40,575 bases of DNA, taken from Microbispora corallina (lineage in GTDB: Bacteria; Actinomycetota; Actinomycetes; Streptosporangiales; Streptosporangiaceae). The notes under the pieces are model-generated. The model saw nothing but the letters and a program-made list of their open reading frames with translations, was not told the DNA's origin and did not search any database. Positions 1 through 7,483 of the stretch are shown here, one piece after another. Numbering within the stretch: the first letter of the stretch is position 1; every line of letters starts with the position of its first letter. Made by a program: the position numbers and the translations under genes. The DNA lies in the NCBI RefSeq assembly GCF_016863035.1, contig NZ_BOOC01000057.1:1-40575 (forward strand), written 5' to 3'.

Positions 1-96
1 CCGGACGTCGGCAGCAGTCTCGTCCGGGTTCGTGACGGCCGCCTCCCTCATTCTGCGCCAGTGGTCTCTGACCATCTCCGACCGATTGCCTGCCAT
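1..96 (-). CDS. N-terminal fragment of an unknown protein, cut by the window edge
   Basis: Reading leftward from ATG at 94-96 there are 32 open codons to the edge (begins MAGNRSEMVRDHWRRMREAA). A purine-rich stretch (gggagagaag) sits just upstream as a ribosome binding site. The visible part is short, charged and helical in character, with no signal peptide. I do not recognise the family. The call rests only on the Shine-Dalgarno/ATG pair and an open frame, so it is tentative. Confidence 0.4.
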   Translation of the reverse strand, partial: MAGNRSEMVRDHWRRMREAAVTNPDETAADVR

Positions 97-250
97 GCTT
101 CTCTCCCTGTGGTCTGACCGCGTCGGACGCCCCACCGCCTGCTTCGGCGGTGAGTCATGTACTCGACGCCGAACCGGCGCCGGTTTGGACAGGAGCGTCG
201 TGACGGCCGCCGGCCGCGGTGGGCCGGCGGCCGATGCCCGTGCCGGCTGC

Positions 251-949
251 TCAGCCGGCGGCCGTGTAGAGCCGGGTCACTCCCCCGGCCAGGTTCGCCT
301 GGACCTGCCGTGCGTCCTCGTCGGCGAGGATCTCGACCGAGCCCTCCTCGAGCGCGTCGAGCGACAGCGCGGCGACCACCGCTGGGTCGTTCTTCGGCGC
401 GTCGACGAACGCGACCATGTCGGTGTCGAGGTATCCGACGTGCAACGCGGCGACGGTGGTGCCCTGGGCCGCGAGCTCCAGCCGCAGGGCGTTCGTGAGC
501 GACCACTGCGCCGACTTGGCCGCGGCGTAGCCGCTGTACCCCGGGTAGGTCACCCAGGACAGCACCGACAGCACGTTGAGGATCGTGCCGCCGCCGTTGC
601 CGGCCAGCTGCGGGGCGAACGCACGGCTCACCGCGAGCGTGCCGAAGTAGTGGGTCTCCATCTCCAGGCGGATGTCCTCCAGGGAACCGTCGGACACCGA
701 CGCCCCCGTGTAGGAGCCCGCGTTGTTGATCAGCAGCGACACCCCGGACGTCCTCTCCGCCGCGGCGGCCACCGACGCGGCGTCCGTGACGTCGATGGCG
801 ACCGGGATCACCCCGGGCACGTCGAGCGACGCGACGTTGCGGACGCCGCCGTACACGGTGGCGCCCCGGGCCACGAGCTGCTCGGCGAAACGCCGGCCCA
901 GCCCGCGGTTGGCTCCGGTAACGAAAGCCGTGCTTCCGGCTATTTTCAT
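251..949 (-). CDS. SDR family NAD(P)-dependent oxidoreductase
   Basis: Classical short-chain dehydrogenase/reductase of 232 residues. The N-terminal dinucleotide-binding motif TGANRGLG lies at residues 11-18, the NNAG motif follows near residue 75, and the catalytic Tyr-x-x-x-Lys appears as YAAAK near residues 140-145, with serines in LSVLSW just before it. Length and motif order are normal for a soluble cytosolic SDR. The substrate cannot be read from sequence. The ATG at 947-949 follows an AAGGAG ribosome binding site at the usual distance. It lies downstream of the hydrolase and NmrA-type reductase on the same strand, but a 258-bp gap makes cotranscription uncertain. Confidence 0.93.
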   Translation of the reverse strand: MKIAGSTAFVTGANRGLGRRFAEQLVARGATVYGGVRNVASLDVPGVIPVAIDVTDAASVAAAAERTSGVSLLINNAGSYTGASVSDGSLEDIRLEMETHYFGTLAVSRAFAPQLAGNGGGTILNVLSVLSWVTYPGYSGYAAAKSAQWSLTNALRLELAAQGTTVAALHVGYLDTDMVAFVDAPKNDPAVVAALSLDALEEGSVEILADEDARQVQANLAGGVTRLYTAAG

Positions 950-1207
950 TGACTCTCCTTGACTGTGGGGCGGCTTCGAGGCCTCGATGAGCCGGCCGTG
1001 GCCGCCTTCGTGACTGCGGACGCCCTGCGGCGGCCGTCACCGGACCGACGCAGAGGACACAGCGATTTGGACCGCGCCGGTCCGGCGGACGCGACGACCG
1101 GGTGTCCTCCCTGTAGCCGTAGGACTTCCAGTTGGTCAGCACCCGCTGCCGGACGTCGGCGGGCCGGCTGCAGCACCTTGATCCCGTAGGCGATCCCGGT
1201 CGCCCGC
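950..1207 (-). other. Intergenic stretch with a possible short gene relic
   Basis: Between the hydrolase stop and the SDR start the minus strand reads protein-like in two frames that join with a one-base shift: GIAYGIKVLQ, then PADVRQRVLTNWKSYGYRE. No start codon with a ribosome binding site precedes it. I do not recognise a family. It could be the remains of a small gene or chance; the SDR ribosome binding site occupies its right-hand end on the minus strand (about 950-960). Confidence 0.25.
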
Positions 1208-2082
1208 TCAGAGTCCCAGCAGGATCTCCGCCAGCGCTTCCGGTCGGGAGGCGAAGGGAGAGTGGCTGCTGGGGAGCGTTCGCACATCGGTGGGGTTGTG
1301 GAGGACGTGCGCGTCGGCCTCGTCGATGAAGCGCCGCTGGGCGTCCGGCGGGAGGGCCTGGTCCTCCGTGCACATGACGTACGTACGCGGGATCCGGCCC
1401 CATCCGCCCGGTGTGACGGTCACCGGTTCGGCGAGCGGGCCGATGGGGGTGTCGGGGGTGAGAAGGTGCGCGATGGCCTCCCAGTCGTGGTCGTCCACGT
1501 CGGCGGCGAAGGTCTCCTTGAGACGCGCGCGGTAGGCCGGGTCGCCGGATCGGAAGTCCATGCGCAGCGCACCGGTGGCGGCCGGGTCGGCGAGGAGGAC
1601 GGAGGGGATCAGGCCGGTGGAGTACTCCGGCTCGTTCATATAGTCGCTGAACGACGTGCCGTCAGCGATCATCCAGGCGGAGAGGTAGACCAGGCGGTCG
1701 ATGAGCTCGGGGACCGCTTCGCCGACCTGGTTCAGCACGATCCCGGCCATGCTGTGCCCGAGGAGGACGATCCGGCGGTGGGGCATCCGTGCAGCGAGCC
1801 GCCGAAGCATCCGATGACCTGCTCGCTGTAGTCCCGCAGGCTCAGGTGCGCGATGGGAGAAGGCTCGGTCGCGAACTCCTGCAGGTTGAGCGGTCGTGTG
1901 GTGTACGAGCGGGGGAAGCCCGCCCCCAGCCCGTGCCCGGGTAAGTCCTGAGCGACGACCTGGTGGCCCTCCTGGACGAGGAGCGATGCCAGGCGTCCGA
2001 ACGCCCAGGCGCCGTGCGCGCCCCCGTGGACGAGCACGAAAATCGTGGCGTCCGGGCTCTCCGGCTCTGTGTCCTGATGCAT
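1208..2082 (-). pseudogene. Alpha/beta hydrolase, split by one frameshift
   Basis: The N-terminal part starts at ATG 2080-2082 and carries the oxyanion-hole motif LVHGGAHGAW and the DLPGHG motif of EstC/MhpC-type esterases. The C-terminal part, in another frame, carries the nucleophile elbow GHSMAG, an Asp-containing CTEDQALP segment and the catalytic His in SSHSPF, and ends at 1208. The frames switch near 1811, where EQVIG runs out of frame and MLRRLAARMPHRR continues; one missing base between the two codons would restore a normal protein of about 290 residues. All triad elements are present, so this is a recent lesion or a sequence error. It lies 17 bp behind the NmrA-type reductase, so the two probably form an operon. 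Confidence 0.85.
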
Positions 2083-2099
2083 TGTCGTCTCCGCCCCGC

Positions 2100-2996
2100 T
2101 CAGGCGGGGGTGACGGTGTAGTCGGCGGCGCCGCGGAAGACGTCGGCGTTGCGACGGGCGAACTGCGCGAACGTGGTCGGTTCGATCCCGAAACGCTCGT
2201 GGGTGGACAGGTCGACGGTCGAGCGGCCCAGTCGCTTCCGTTCCTGGAAGAGCTGCGCGAACGCCTTCGCGCGCGGCGGCGGGTATCCGGCCGCCAGCCA
2301 GTCGCGCTGCTTCTCCTCGGAGGTCACGTCGCGGTAGCGGACCGGCCTGCCGATGGCATCGGAGAGGTGCCTGGCGGCGTCGGCCATGGTGAGGGCCTCC
2401 GGCCCGGTCATGGGATAGGTCACCCCTTCGTGGCCCGGTGTCGTGAGGACGGCGTAGGCCACCTTGGCGATGTCCTCGATGTCGACGGGGGCGAGCGTGG
2501 TGTCGCCGAGCGGCAGGCGGAGCTCGCCGTGGGCGACGATGTCGGGCACCTCCTCGAAGTACACCTGCATGAACTGGCTCGGCCGCAGCAGCGTCCACGG
2601 CAGGCCGGAGGCGAGCAGGTACCGCAGGACCTGCTCGTGGCTGCGGCTGGAGCGGAACCGTTCGTTGTCGAACCCCTCGATCGAGTCCTTGCCGGAGAAC
2701 TTCACGAGGTGGCCGACGCCGGCCTTGACCGCGGCGTCGATGAACGTGCACTGGGTCTCCAGCAGCTCCGGGCCGGCGCCGCTGATCATCAGCACGCGGT
2801 CCACCCCGTCCAGCGCGGACTCCAGCGTCTCGGGCCAGAGCATGTCGCCGTGGACGATCTCGACGCCCGGCAGCGCCCGCAGGTCGCCGGCCTTGTCCGG
2901 GTCGCGCACGAGTGCACGGACCGGTGTGCCGTGCCGGGCGAACTCGCGGACGGTGGCCGATCCGGGGCGTCCGTTGGCTCCTGTGATGAGGATCAT
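2100..2996 (-). CDS. NmrA-family NAD(P)-binding reductase (azoreductase-like)
   Basis: A 298-residue atypical SDR. It begins MILITGANGRPGS, with the TGxxGxxG dinucleotide motif within the first 13 residues, followed by LVRDPDKAGDL, the second-strand region of NmrA/YtfG-type proteins. The middle (FSGKDS...ERFRSSRSHEQ) and the LRPSQFMQVYFE segment are typical of NAD(P)H:quinone or azo reductase relatives. There is no YxxxK triad, as expected for this group. The ATG at 2994-2996 follows AAGGAG. It is transcribed away from the HxlR regulator starting at 3111; HxlR proteins commonly regulate divergent redox genes, so the regulator probably controls this operon. Confidence 0.92.
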   Translation of the reverse strand: MILITGANGRPGSATVREFARHGTPVRALVRDPDKAGDLRALPGVEIVHGDMLWPETLESALDGVDRVLMISGAGPELLETQCTFIDAAVKAGVGHLVKFSGKDSIEGFDNERFRSSRSHEQVLRYLLASGLPWTLLRPSQFMQVYFEEVPDIVAHGELRLPLGDTTLAPVDIEDIAKVAYAVLTTPGHEGVTYPMTGPEALTMADAARHLSDAIGRPVRYRDVTSEEKQRDWLAAGYPPPRAKAFAQLFQERKRLGRSTVDLSTHERFGIEPTTFAQFARRNADVFRGAADYTVTPA

Positions 2997-3097
2997 CGCT
3001 CCTTCTTCCTGATCGGGAACGGCTCGAAGATTACATATGGGAACCGCTTAGTACAACTTCGATATCAACAGAGTCCGTTTTGGAAGACACCACCGGA

Positions 3098-3111
3098 TAG
3101 AATCGACGGCG
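3098..3111 (+). promoter_or_regulatory. Probable -10 element of a leaderless promoter
   Basis: TAGAAT at 3098-3103 lies 7 nt before the GTG start of the HxlR gene. There is no ribosome binding site before the GTG, so transcription probably starts at or next to the start codon. A clear -35 is not visible. The AT-rich stretch 3040-3075, with a GTACAACT word at 3051-3058 also found in the operator of the second HxlR gene, may hold the binding site for the divergent pair. Confidence 0.5.
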
Positions 3112-3800
3112 TGCCAAGCAACGACGGCGTGGGAAGCACGCGAACCTACGGCGACGCCTGTGCCGCCGCACACGCCCTCGACCTGGTCGGCGAGCGCTGG
3201 GCCCTTCTGGTCGTCCGCGAACTGCTCCTCGGCCCCAAACGCTTCAGCGACCTGCGAAGCGGCCTGCCGAACGCGGGCCCCAACCGCCTGTCCCAGCGGC
3301 TGCGCGAGCTCGAACACTCCGGCATCGTGCGCCGGCGCAGGCTCGGCCCGCCCGCCCGATCCTCCGTGTACGAGCTGACCGACTGGGGGCGCCAGCTCCA
3401 GCCGGTCCTGGTCCACCTCGGCCGCTGGGGCCGCCAGTCACCGTTCCGCGACCTCGACGCCGGCATCAGCGTCGACGCCCTCATGCTGGCGCTCTCCGGG
3501 GACTTCTCCGCCGAGGCGAGCAACGGCCTGTCCGCCGTCTACGCCCTGGTCTTCGGCGACGACCACATCACCGTCCGCGTCGCCGACGGCGCCATCGACA
3601 TCACCCGCGGCGAACCCGCCTCCCCCGACGCGACCGTCACCACCGACCCCAGGACGTTCGCCACCGTGCTGACCCGAAGGCGCCGCCTGGAGGACGCCGT
3701 CCGCACCGGAGACCTCACGGTGTCCGGCGACGTCACCGCGGTCGAGCGCCTGCTCGACTCCTTCCCGCGTCCCGAAACGGCCGAGACGCCGCCGGCATGA
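3111..3800 (+). CDS. HxlR-family winged-helix regulator with SCP2-like C-terminal domain
   Basis: Residues 10-110 form an HxlR winged helix: CAAAHALDLVGERWALLVVR, then GPKRFSDL, LSQRLRELEHSGIVRRR and VYELTDWGRQLQPVL. Residues about 120-225 form a C-terminal domain with repeated VRVADGAIDITRGEP and TTDPRTFATVL segments. That domain resembles sterol-carrier-like or alkyl-sulfatase C-terminal domains and is common in actinobacterial HxlR proteins. Canonical HxlR proteins are about 110 residues; the extension probably senses a hydrophobic ligand (inference). The GTG at 3111 fits the start of homology. It faces the NmrA reductase/hydrolase operon. Two paralogues lie at 28,294 and 31,380. Confidence 0.92.
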   Translation: MPSNDGVGSTRTYGDACAAAHALDLVGERWALLVVRELLLGPKRFSDLRSGLPNAGPNRLSQRLRELEHSGIVRRRRLGPPARSSVYELTDWGRQLQPVLVHLGRWGRQSPFRDLDAGISVDALMLALSGDFSAEASNGLSAVYALVFGDDHITVRVADGAIDITRGEPASPDATVTTDPRTFATVLTRRRRLEDAVRTGDLTVSGDVTAVERLLDSFPRPETAETPPA

Positions 3801-3920
3801 CGGGGATCCATGCGGCGGACCGGGCCGAAGCCGAGGCCGGGCCGCCGTCCAAAACAGCGCAGGCGCCGCGTCGGTTGATCGGGCGGCCGCACCGGAGCCC
3901 TGTCATCGTCGGAGGATGAG

Positions 3921-4355
3921 ATGAGCGCAGATCTTCACCAGCAGGCGGAGCCGGGAGGCGTCTCGTCGGCGCAGGACGGGGAGCGCGCCGTGCTCGCCGT
4001 GTTCCACGCGACGTCGGGCGCGTGGGCGGACGGCGACGGCGCCGCGTTCGCCGACCGGTACGCCGAGAACGCCACGGTGATCCTCCCCGGAGTCCACCTG
4101 CGCGGCAGAGCGGACATCCGGAAGAGCATGGGCGACGCCTTCGCCGGCCCGCTGAAGGGGTCGAAGCGCGTCCACACCCCGCAGAGCATCAGGTTCGTCG
4201 CCGAGGACGTGGCGGTCGTGGTCACCCGGAGCGCCACCGTGTTCGCCGGCGAGGACACCCCTCCGCCCGGCCGGTGGGAGCTGGCGACCTGGACCTTCGC
4301 GCGACGCGACGGCAGGTGGCTCGTCGAGACGTACCACAGTTGCCCCGCGGGCTGA
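3921..4355 (+). CDS. SgcJ/EcaC-type SnoaL-like (NTF2-fold) protein
   Basis: A 144-residue NTF2-like protein. The ERAVLAVFHATSGAWADGDG helix, the FADRYAENATVILPGVHLRGRADIR strand-turn and the C-terminal WELATWTFARRDGRWLVETYH hairpin match the SgcJ/EcaC family, often found near oxidoreductases and in secondary-metabolite clusters. The fold is a ligand-binding cone, and catalytic activity is not assured. The ATG follows GGAGG. The next gene, a DHFR-family protein, starts 69 bp downstream, so the three genes to 5445 are likely cotranscribed. Confidence 0.88.
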   Translation: MSADLHQQAEPGGVSSAQDGERAVLAVFHATSGAWADGDGAAFADRYAENATVILPGVHLRGRADIRKSMGDAFAGPLKGSKRVHTPQSIRFVAEDVAVVVTRSATVFAGEDTPPPGRWELATWTFARRDGRWLVETYHSCPAG

Positions 4356-4423
4356 TCGAGGACGCGTCTGATCGGCCGCGTCACGAGCTCACCGGATCGG
4401 GCTGAAGCTGAATGGAGAAGGCA

Positions 4424-5041
4424 ATGAACCGCCTCATCGTGCACATGCAGGCGTCCATGGACGGATTCGTCGGCAGCGACATCGCGGGATCCACCTGGCA
4501 GCTGTGGGACTGGGGGCCCGACTGGCCGTGGAGCGCCGATGTGAGGAAGCGCTTCAACGAGGTGGTCGGCGCCGCCTCGGGCATCCTCCTGAGCCGCCCG
4601 ATGATCACGGAGGGGTACCTCGGCCACTGGCGCCGGACCGCGGACGAGCACCCGGACGACCCCGACTACCGCTTCGCGCGCCGTATCGGCGAGCTGCCCA
4701 CGTTCGTGGTCACCGGACGCGGCCTGGACGGCGACTGGCCGAGGACCACGGTCATCAACGCCCCGCTCGCCGAGGGCGTACGCCGGGCCCTGACCATGGC
4801 CGATGGAGACGTGGTCTGTTTCGGCGGCGCCGGATTCGTCAACGGCCTCCTCCGCGAGGATCTCGTCGACGAACTCCACCTGTTCGTCAACCCGGGAATC
4901 GCCGGGGAGGGCCCTCGCATCTTCGACGGGACCATGATTCGCGACTCCTACGAACTGGTCGACGCGTCCCCGTCCGACTGCGGGATTCTGCCGGCCAGGT
5001 GGAGGAGACGCCGCCGTTCGCCCGCCGAGAGGGGAGCCTGA
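4424..5041 (+). CDS. Dihydrofolate reductase-family protein (RibD C-terminal-like)
   Basis: A 205-residue protein of the RibD_C/DHFR-like family. MDGFVGS near the N-terminus, LLSRPMITEGYLGHW in the middle and DGDVVCFGGAGFVNGLL followed by DELHLFVNPGIAGEGPRIF near the C-terminus are the usual NADPH-binding and substrate-pocket segments. It most likely reduces an unknown small molecule and is not a housekeeping folate enzyme. An in-frame ATG exists at 4412, but GGAG at 4414-4417 is a better ribosome binding site for the ATG at 4424, and homology begins with MNRLIVHMQ. The stop lies 2 bp before the next ATG. Confidence 0.9.
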   Translation: MNRLIVHMQASMDGFVGSDIAGSTWQLWDWGPDWPWSADVRKRFNEVVGAASGILLSRPMITEGYLGHWRRTADEHPDDPDYRFARRIGELPTFVVTGRGLDGDWPRTTVINAPLAEGVRRALTMADGDVVCFGGAGFVNGLLREDLVDELHLFVNPGIAGEGPRIFDGTMIRDSYELVDASPSDCGILPARWRRRRRSPAERGA

Positions 5042-5043
5042 CC

Positions 5044-5445
5044 ATGGAGACCTGGGCGACCTCCATCACCGCCATCACGCTCTTCGTCGAGGATCTCGCC
5101 GCATCGAAGGCGTTCTACACGGACGTGTTCCAGCTGCCCGTCCACTTCGAAGATCCCCACAGCGTGGTGTTCCGCATCGGATCCACGCTCGTCAACCTGC
5201 TGTCCGTCGCGGAGGCTCCCGGCCTGGTCGCGCCGGCCAGAGCGGGCACGTCGGACTCCGGCGCCCGGGCCGTTCTCACGATAACCGTGGACGACGTCGA
5301 CGCCGTGGCCGACGGCGTCGTCTCACGTGGCGCCGTGCTCCTGAACGGTCCCGTCAACCGGCCATGGGGAGTGCGTACGGCGAGCTTCAGGGACCTCGCC
5401 GGCCATATCTGGGAGATCGCCGGCGAACCCACCGCCGCCGACTGA
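5044..5445 (+). CDS. VOC family (glyoxalase/bleomycin-resistance fold) protein
   Basis: A 133-residue single-chain VOC protein with two beta-alpha-beta-beta-beta modules. The first is ITAITLFVEDLAASKAFYTDVF...VFRIGSTLVNLL; the second is VLTITVDDVDAVADGVVSRGAVLL...VRTASFRDLAGHIWEIA. The final Glu in HIWEIA is at the usual metal-ligand position, and a corresponding ligand is less clear in the first module. The ATG at 5044 is 2 bp after the preceding stop, with GGGGAG as ribosome binding site inside the upstream gene, so translation is probably coupled. Substrate unknown. Confidence 0.9.
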   Translation: METWATSITAITLFVEDLAASKAFYTDVFQLPVHFEDPHSVVFRIGSTLVNLLSVAEAPGLVAPARAGTSDSGARAVLTITVDDVDAVADGVVSRGAVLLNGPVNRPWGVRTASFRDLAGHIWEIAGEPTAAD

Positions 5446-5483
5446 ACCTCGCAGGGGTACCAGCCGAGCCGTCCGACCAGTTG

Positions 5484-5522
5484 TGAGAGTTGACTCTCAA
5501 GAATTATGAGAGAATACTCTCA
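5484..5522 (+). promoter_or_regulatory. Two operator copies overlapping a leaderless promoter
   Basis: Two 16-bp palindromes of the same sequence class lie head to tail: 5484-5499 (TGAGAGT-TG-ACTCTCA, perfect 7-2-7) and 5507-5522 (TGAGAGA-AT-ACTCTCA, one mismatch). Their centres are 23 bp apart, about two helical turns. TTGACT at 5490-5495 and AATACT at 5513-5518, spaced 17 bp, fit a promoter whose start would fall at about 5525-5527, the ATG of the regulator. Binding would cover both promoter boxes, so autorepression by the gene product is the simple reading. Confidence 0.8.
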
Positions 5523-5526
5523 CACT

Positions 5527-6135
5527 ATGGATACGGGGAACCGCTTCGGCGACATCGAGATCACTGATCCGCAGGCGATGCGGGCGTTGGCGCATCCGGT
5601 GCGGCTGGCGATCCTCGAACGCCTCCAGCGGCACGGTCCGGCGACGGCGACCCAGCTCTCGCCCCATGTGGGAGCGACCCCGTCGGTGACCAGCTGGCAC
5701 CTGCGGCATCTGGCGGGTTTCGGACTGGTCCGCGATGCCGCGCCCGGCCCCGATCGCCGGCAGCGACGCTGGGAGGCGGTGGCGCGCGGCTTCCGGTTGG
5801 AGGTGCCGGAGGATCCGGATGACGAGGAGGGCAGGTCGGCTGCGCGGGTCCTGTCCCGGGAGATGTTCCTGCGCTCGGGAGACCTGCCGGGCCGGTGGCT
5901 GGCCGAGGTCGAGCCCACGCTCGAACCGGAGTGGCGAAGGATCGCGGGTTCGGCCAGCACCCGCCTCGTCGTGTCCGCCGACGAGCTCGCCGCCATCGAG
6001 GATGCGATCGAGCGCATTCTCGCGCCGTACGTGACGCGTGACGAGTCCGCGCGCCCAGCCGGCGTCCGTGGCGTCCGCCTGCTGCGTTACGTCTTGCCGG
6101 AAGGTGCCGAGGAGCAGGCCGGTGGGAGGTCATGA
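5527..6135 (+). CDS. ArsR-like winged-helix transcriptional regulator
   Basis: A 202-residue regulator. Residues about 15-85 are an ArsR-type winged helix (MRALAHPVRLAILERLQRHG, ATQLSPHVGATPSVTSWHLR, HLAGFGLVRDA, QRRWEAV). The C-terminal half is helical and acidic, as in multidrug-exporter-linked ArsR-like proteins. No CxC metal-binding motif is visible, so a metal sensor is unlikely. I chose ATG 5527 because the upstream ATG at 5506 would place an operator inside the coding region and has no ribosome binding site. The last codons overlap the exporter start (ATGA at 6132-6135), indicating translational coupling. Likely an autoregulated repressor of the exporter. Confidence 0.88.
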   Translation: MDTGNRFGDIEITDPQAMRALAHPVRLAILERLQRHGPATATQLSPHVGATPSVTSWHLRHLAGFGLVRDAAPGPDRRQRRWEAVARGFRLEVPEDPDDEEGRSAARVLSREMFLRSGDLPGRWLAEVEPTLEPEWRRIAGSASTRLVVSADELAAIEDAIERILAPYVTRDESARPAGVRGVRLLRYVLPEGAEEQAGGRS

Positions 6136-7444
6136 ACGCCACGGACCAGGCGTTCCCCGTGTCGTTATGGCGGGATCGACGGTTCCTTCGTTTCTGGTCC
6201 GGTCAGTCGGTCTCGCAGTTCGGCGACCGGATCACCGAACTGGCCCTGCCGCTGATCGCGGTCGGCGCGCTGCACGCCTCGGCGAACGAGGTGGCGTGGT
6301 TGACCGCGCTGATCTGGACTCCGAACCTGCTCGCGATCGTCCTGGGCGCCTGGGTCGACCACCGTGTCCACAAGCGGCGCCTGATGGTTCTCGCCGACCT
6401 GGTGCGGGCGGCAGTGCTGCTCTCCCTCCCGGCCGCCTATCTGCTGGGGGTGGTGACCCTTGGACAGTTGTACGTCGTGGCCCTGCTGACGGGCGCGGCC
6501 GGGGTGCTGTTCAACACCGCCTATCCGCCGTTCTTCGTCCACCTGGTGCCTCGCTCGTCCTACGTCGACGCGAACAGCAAGCTCAGCGCCAGCCGGTCCG
6601 CGTCGTTCGTCGCCGGCCCGGCGATCGGCGGCGCCCTGGTCCAGGCGTTGACCGCTCCCGTCGCCGTCGTCGTCGACGCCCTGACGTTCCTGGCATCCGC
6701 GGTCCTCGTCGGCCGGATCCCGATCGACGAATCGCCGGCCGCCCGTGACCACGCGGCTCCCCCGCTGCTGCGTCGTGCCAGAGAGGGACTGACCTACGTG
6801 GTCCGCCACCCGGTGCTGCGGGCAGGCCTCGGGTGCACGACGACGGTCAACTTCTTCACCTTCGTCGGGGGGAACGGACTGATCGTGCTGTTCGCCAGCC
6901 ACAGCCTCGGACTGACCGCGGGAGTCATCGGCTTGGCGTTCGGGATCGGCGCGACCGGCTCACTCCTCGGCGCGGTGATCGCCCCCAAATTATCGCGACG
7001 GCTCGGCGTGGGCGCAGCATCGCCGCGGGCGCGGTGCTGTTTCCGGCACCGCTTGCCATCGTCGCCGCCGCGGACGGCCCGCTATGGGTGCGTGCCGGAG
7101 CCCTCGCCCTGACCGAGTTCGTCTCCGGCGTCGGCGTCATGCTGTTCGACGTCAACCTCAACTCTCTCCAGGCGGCCGTGATCCCCGACGGCATGCGCAG
7201 CCGCGTCGCCGGCGCCTACAGCACGATCAACTACGGCATCCGCCCCTTGGGCTCCGTCCTCGGCGGCCTCCTGGCCACCCTCATCGGCATCCGGGGGACC
7301 CTTCTCATCGCGGCCGTCGGCGGGGCGCTGTCTCTGCTCTGGCTGCTCCCCTCGCCGATACCACGCATCCGCTCCCTCACCCCGGACACTCCTGTGAGCA
7401 CGGACAGCGACGCGGACATGGACAGCCGGCCACTGCCGTGCTGA
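6132..7444 (+). pseudogene. MFS transporter (drug exporter type), one frameshift
   Basis: The first 290 residues read as an MFS permease: FRFWSGQSVSQFGDRITELA in TM1, then ALIWTPNLLAIVLGAWVDH and further hydrophobic segments up to SLLGAVIAPKLSRRLGVG. The frame then breaks near 7007 in a gtgggc run. The remaining helices continue in another frame from RSIAAGAVLFPAPLAIVAAA through VMLFDVNLNSLQAAVIPDGM and RPLGSVLGGLLATLIGIRGT to the stop at 7444. One extra G would give a normal protein of about 437 residues with 12 membrane helices. As written, translation ends at 7112. Coupled to the regulator upstream. Confidence 0.88.
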
Positions 7445-7463
7445 CCCGGCGGCGCGTCACCCC

Positions 7464-7482
7464 GGCCGGCGACAGGCCGGCC
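7464..7482. terminator. Hairpin between convergent genes
   Basis: GGCCGGC-GACAG-GCCGGCC is a perfect 7-bp stem with a 5-nt loop between the convergent MFS and GH39 stops. There is no T-run, which is common for actinobacterial terminators. It can serve both strands. Confidence 0.6.
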
Positions 7483-7483
7483 G

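Noticed and set aside
32..952. Long plus-strand open frame over the first SDR
   Set aside because: It is the antisense shadow of a gene with clear motifs; its translation is Arg/Gly/Asp-rich without any family signature.
1896..3110. Long plus-strand open frame leading into the HxlR gene
   Set aside because: The first 400 codons are antisense to the hydrolase and NmrA genes. Only the part from GTG 3111 is coding.
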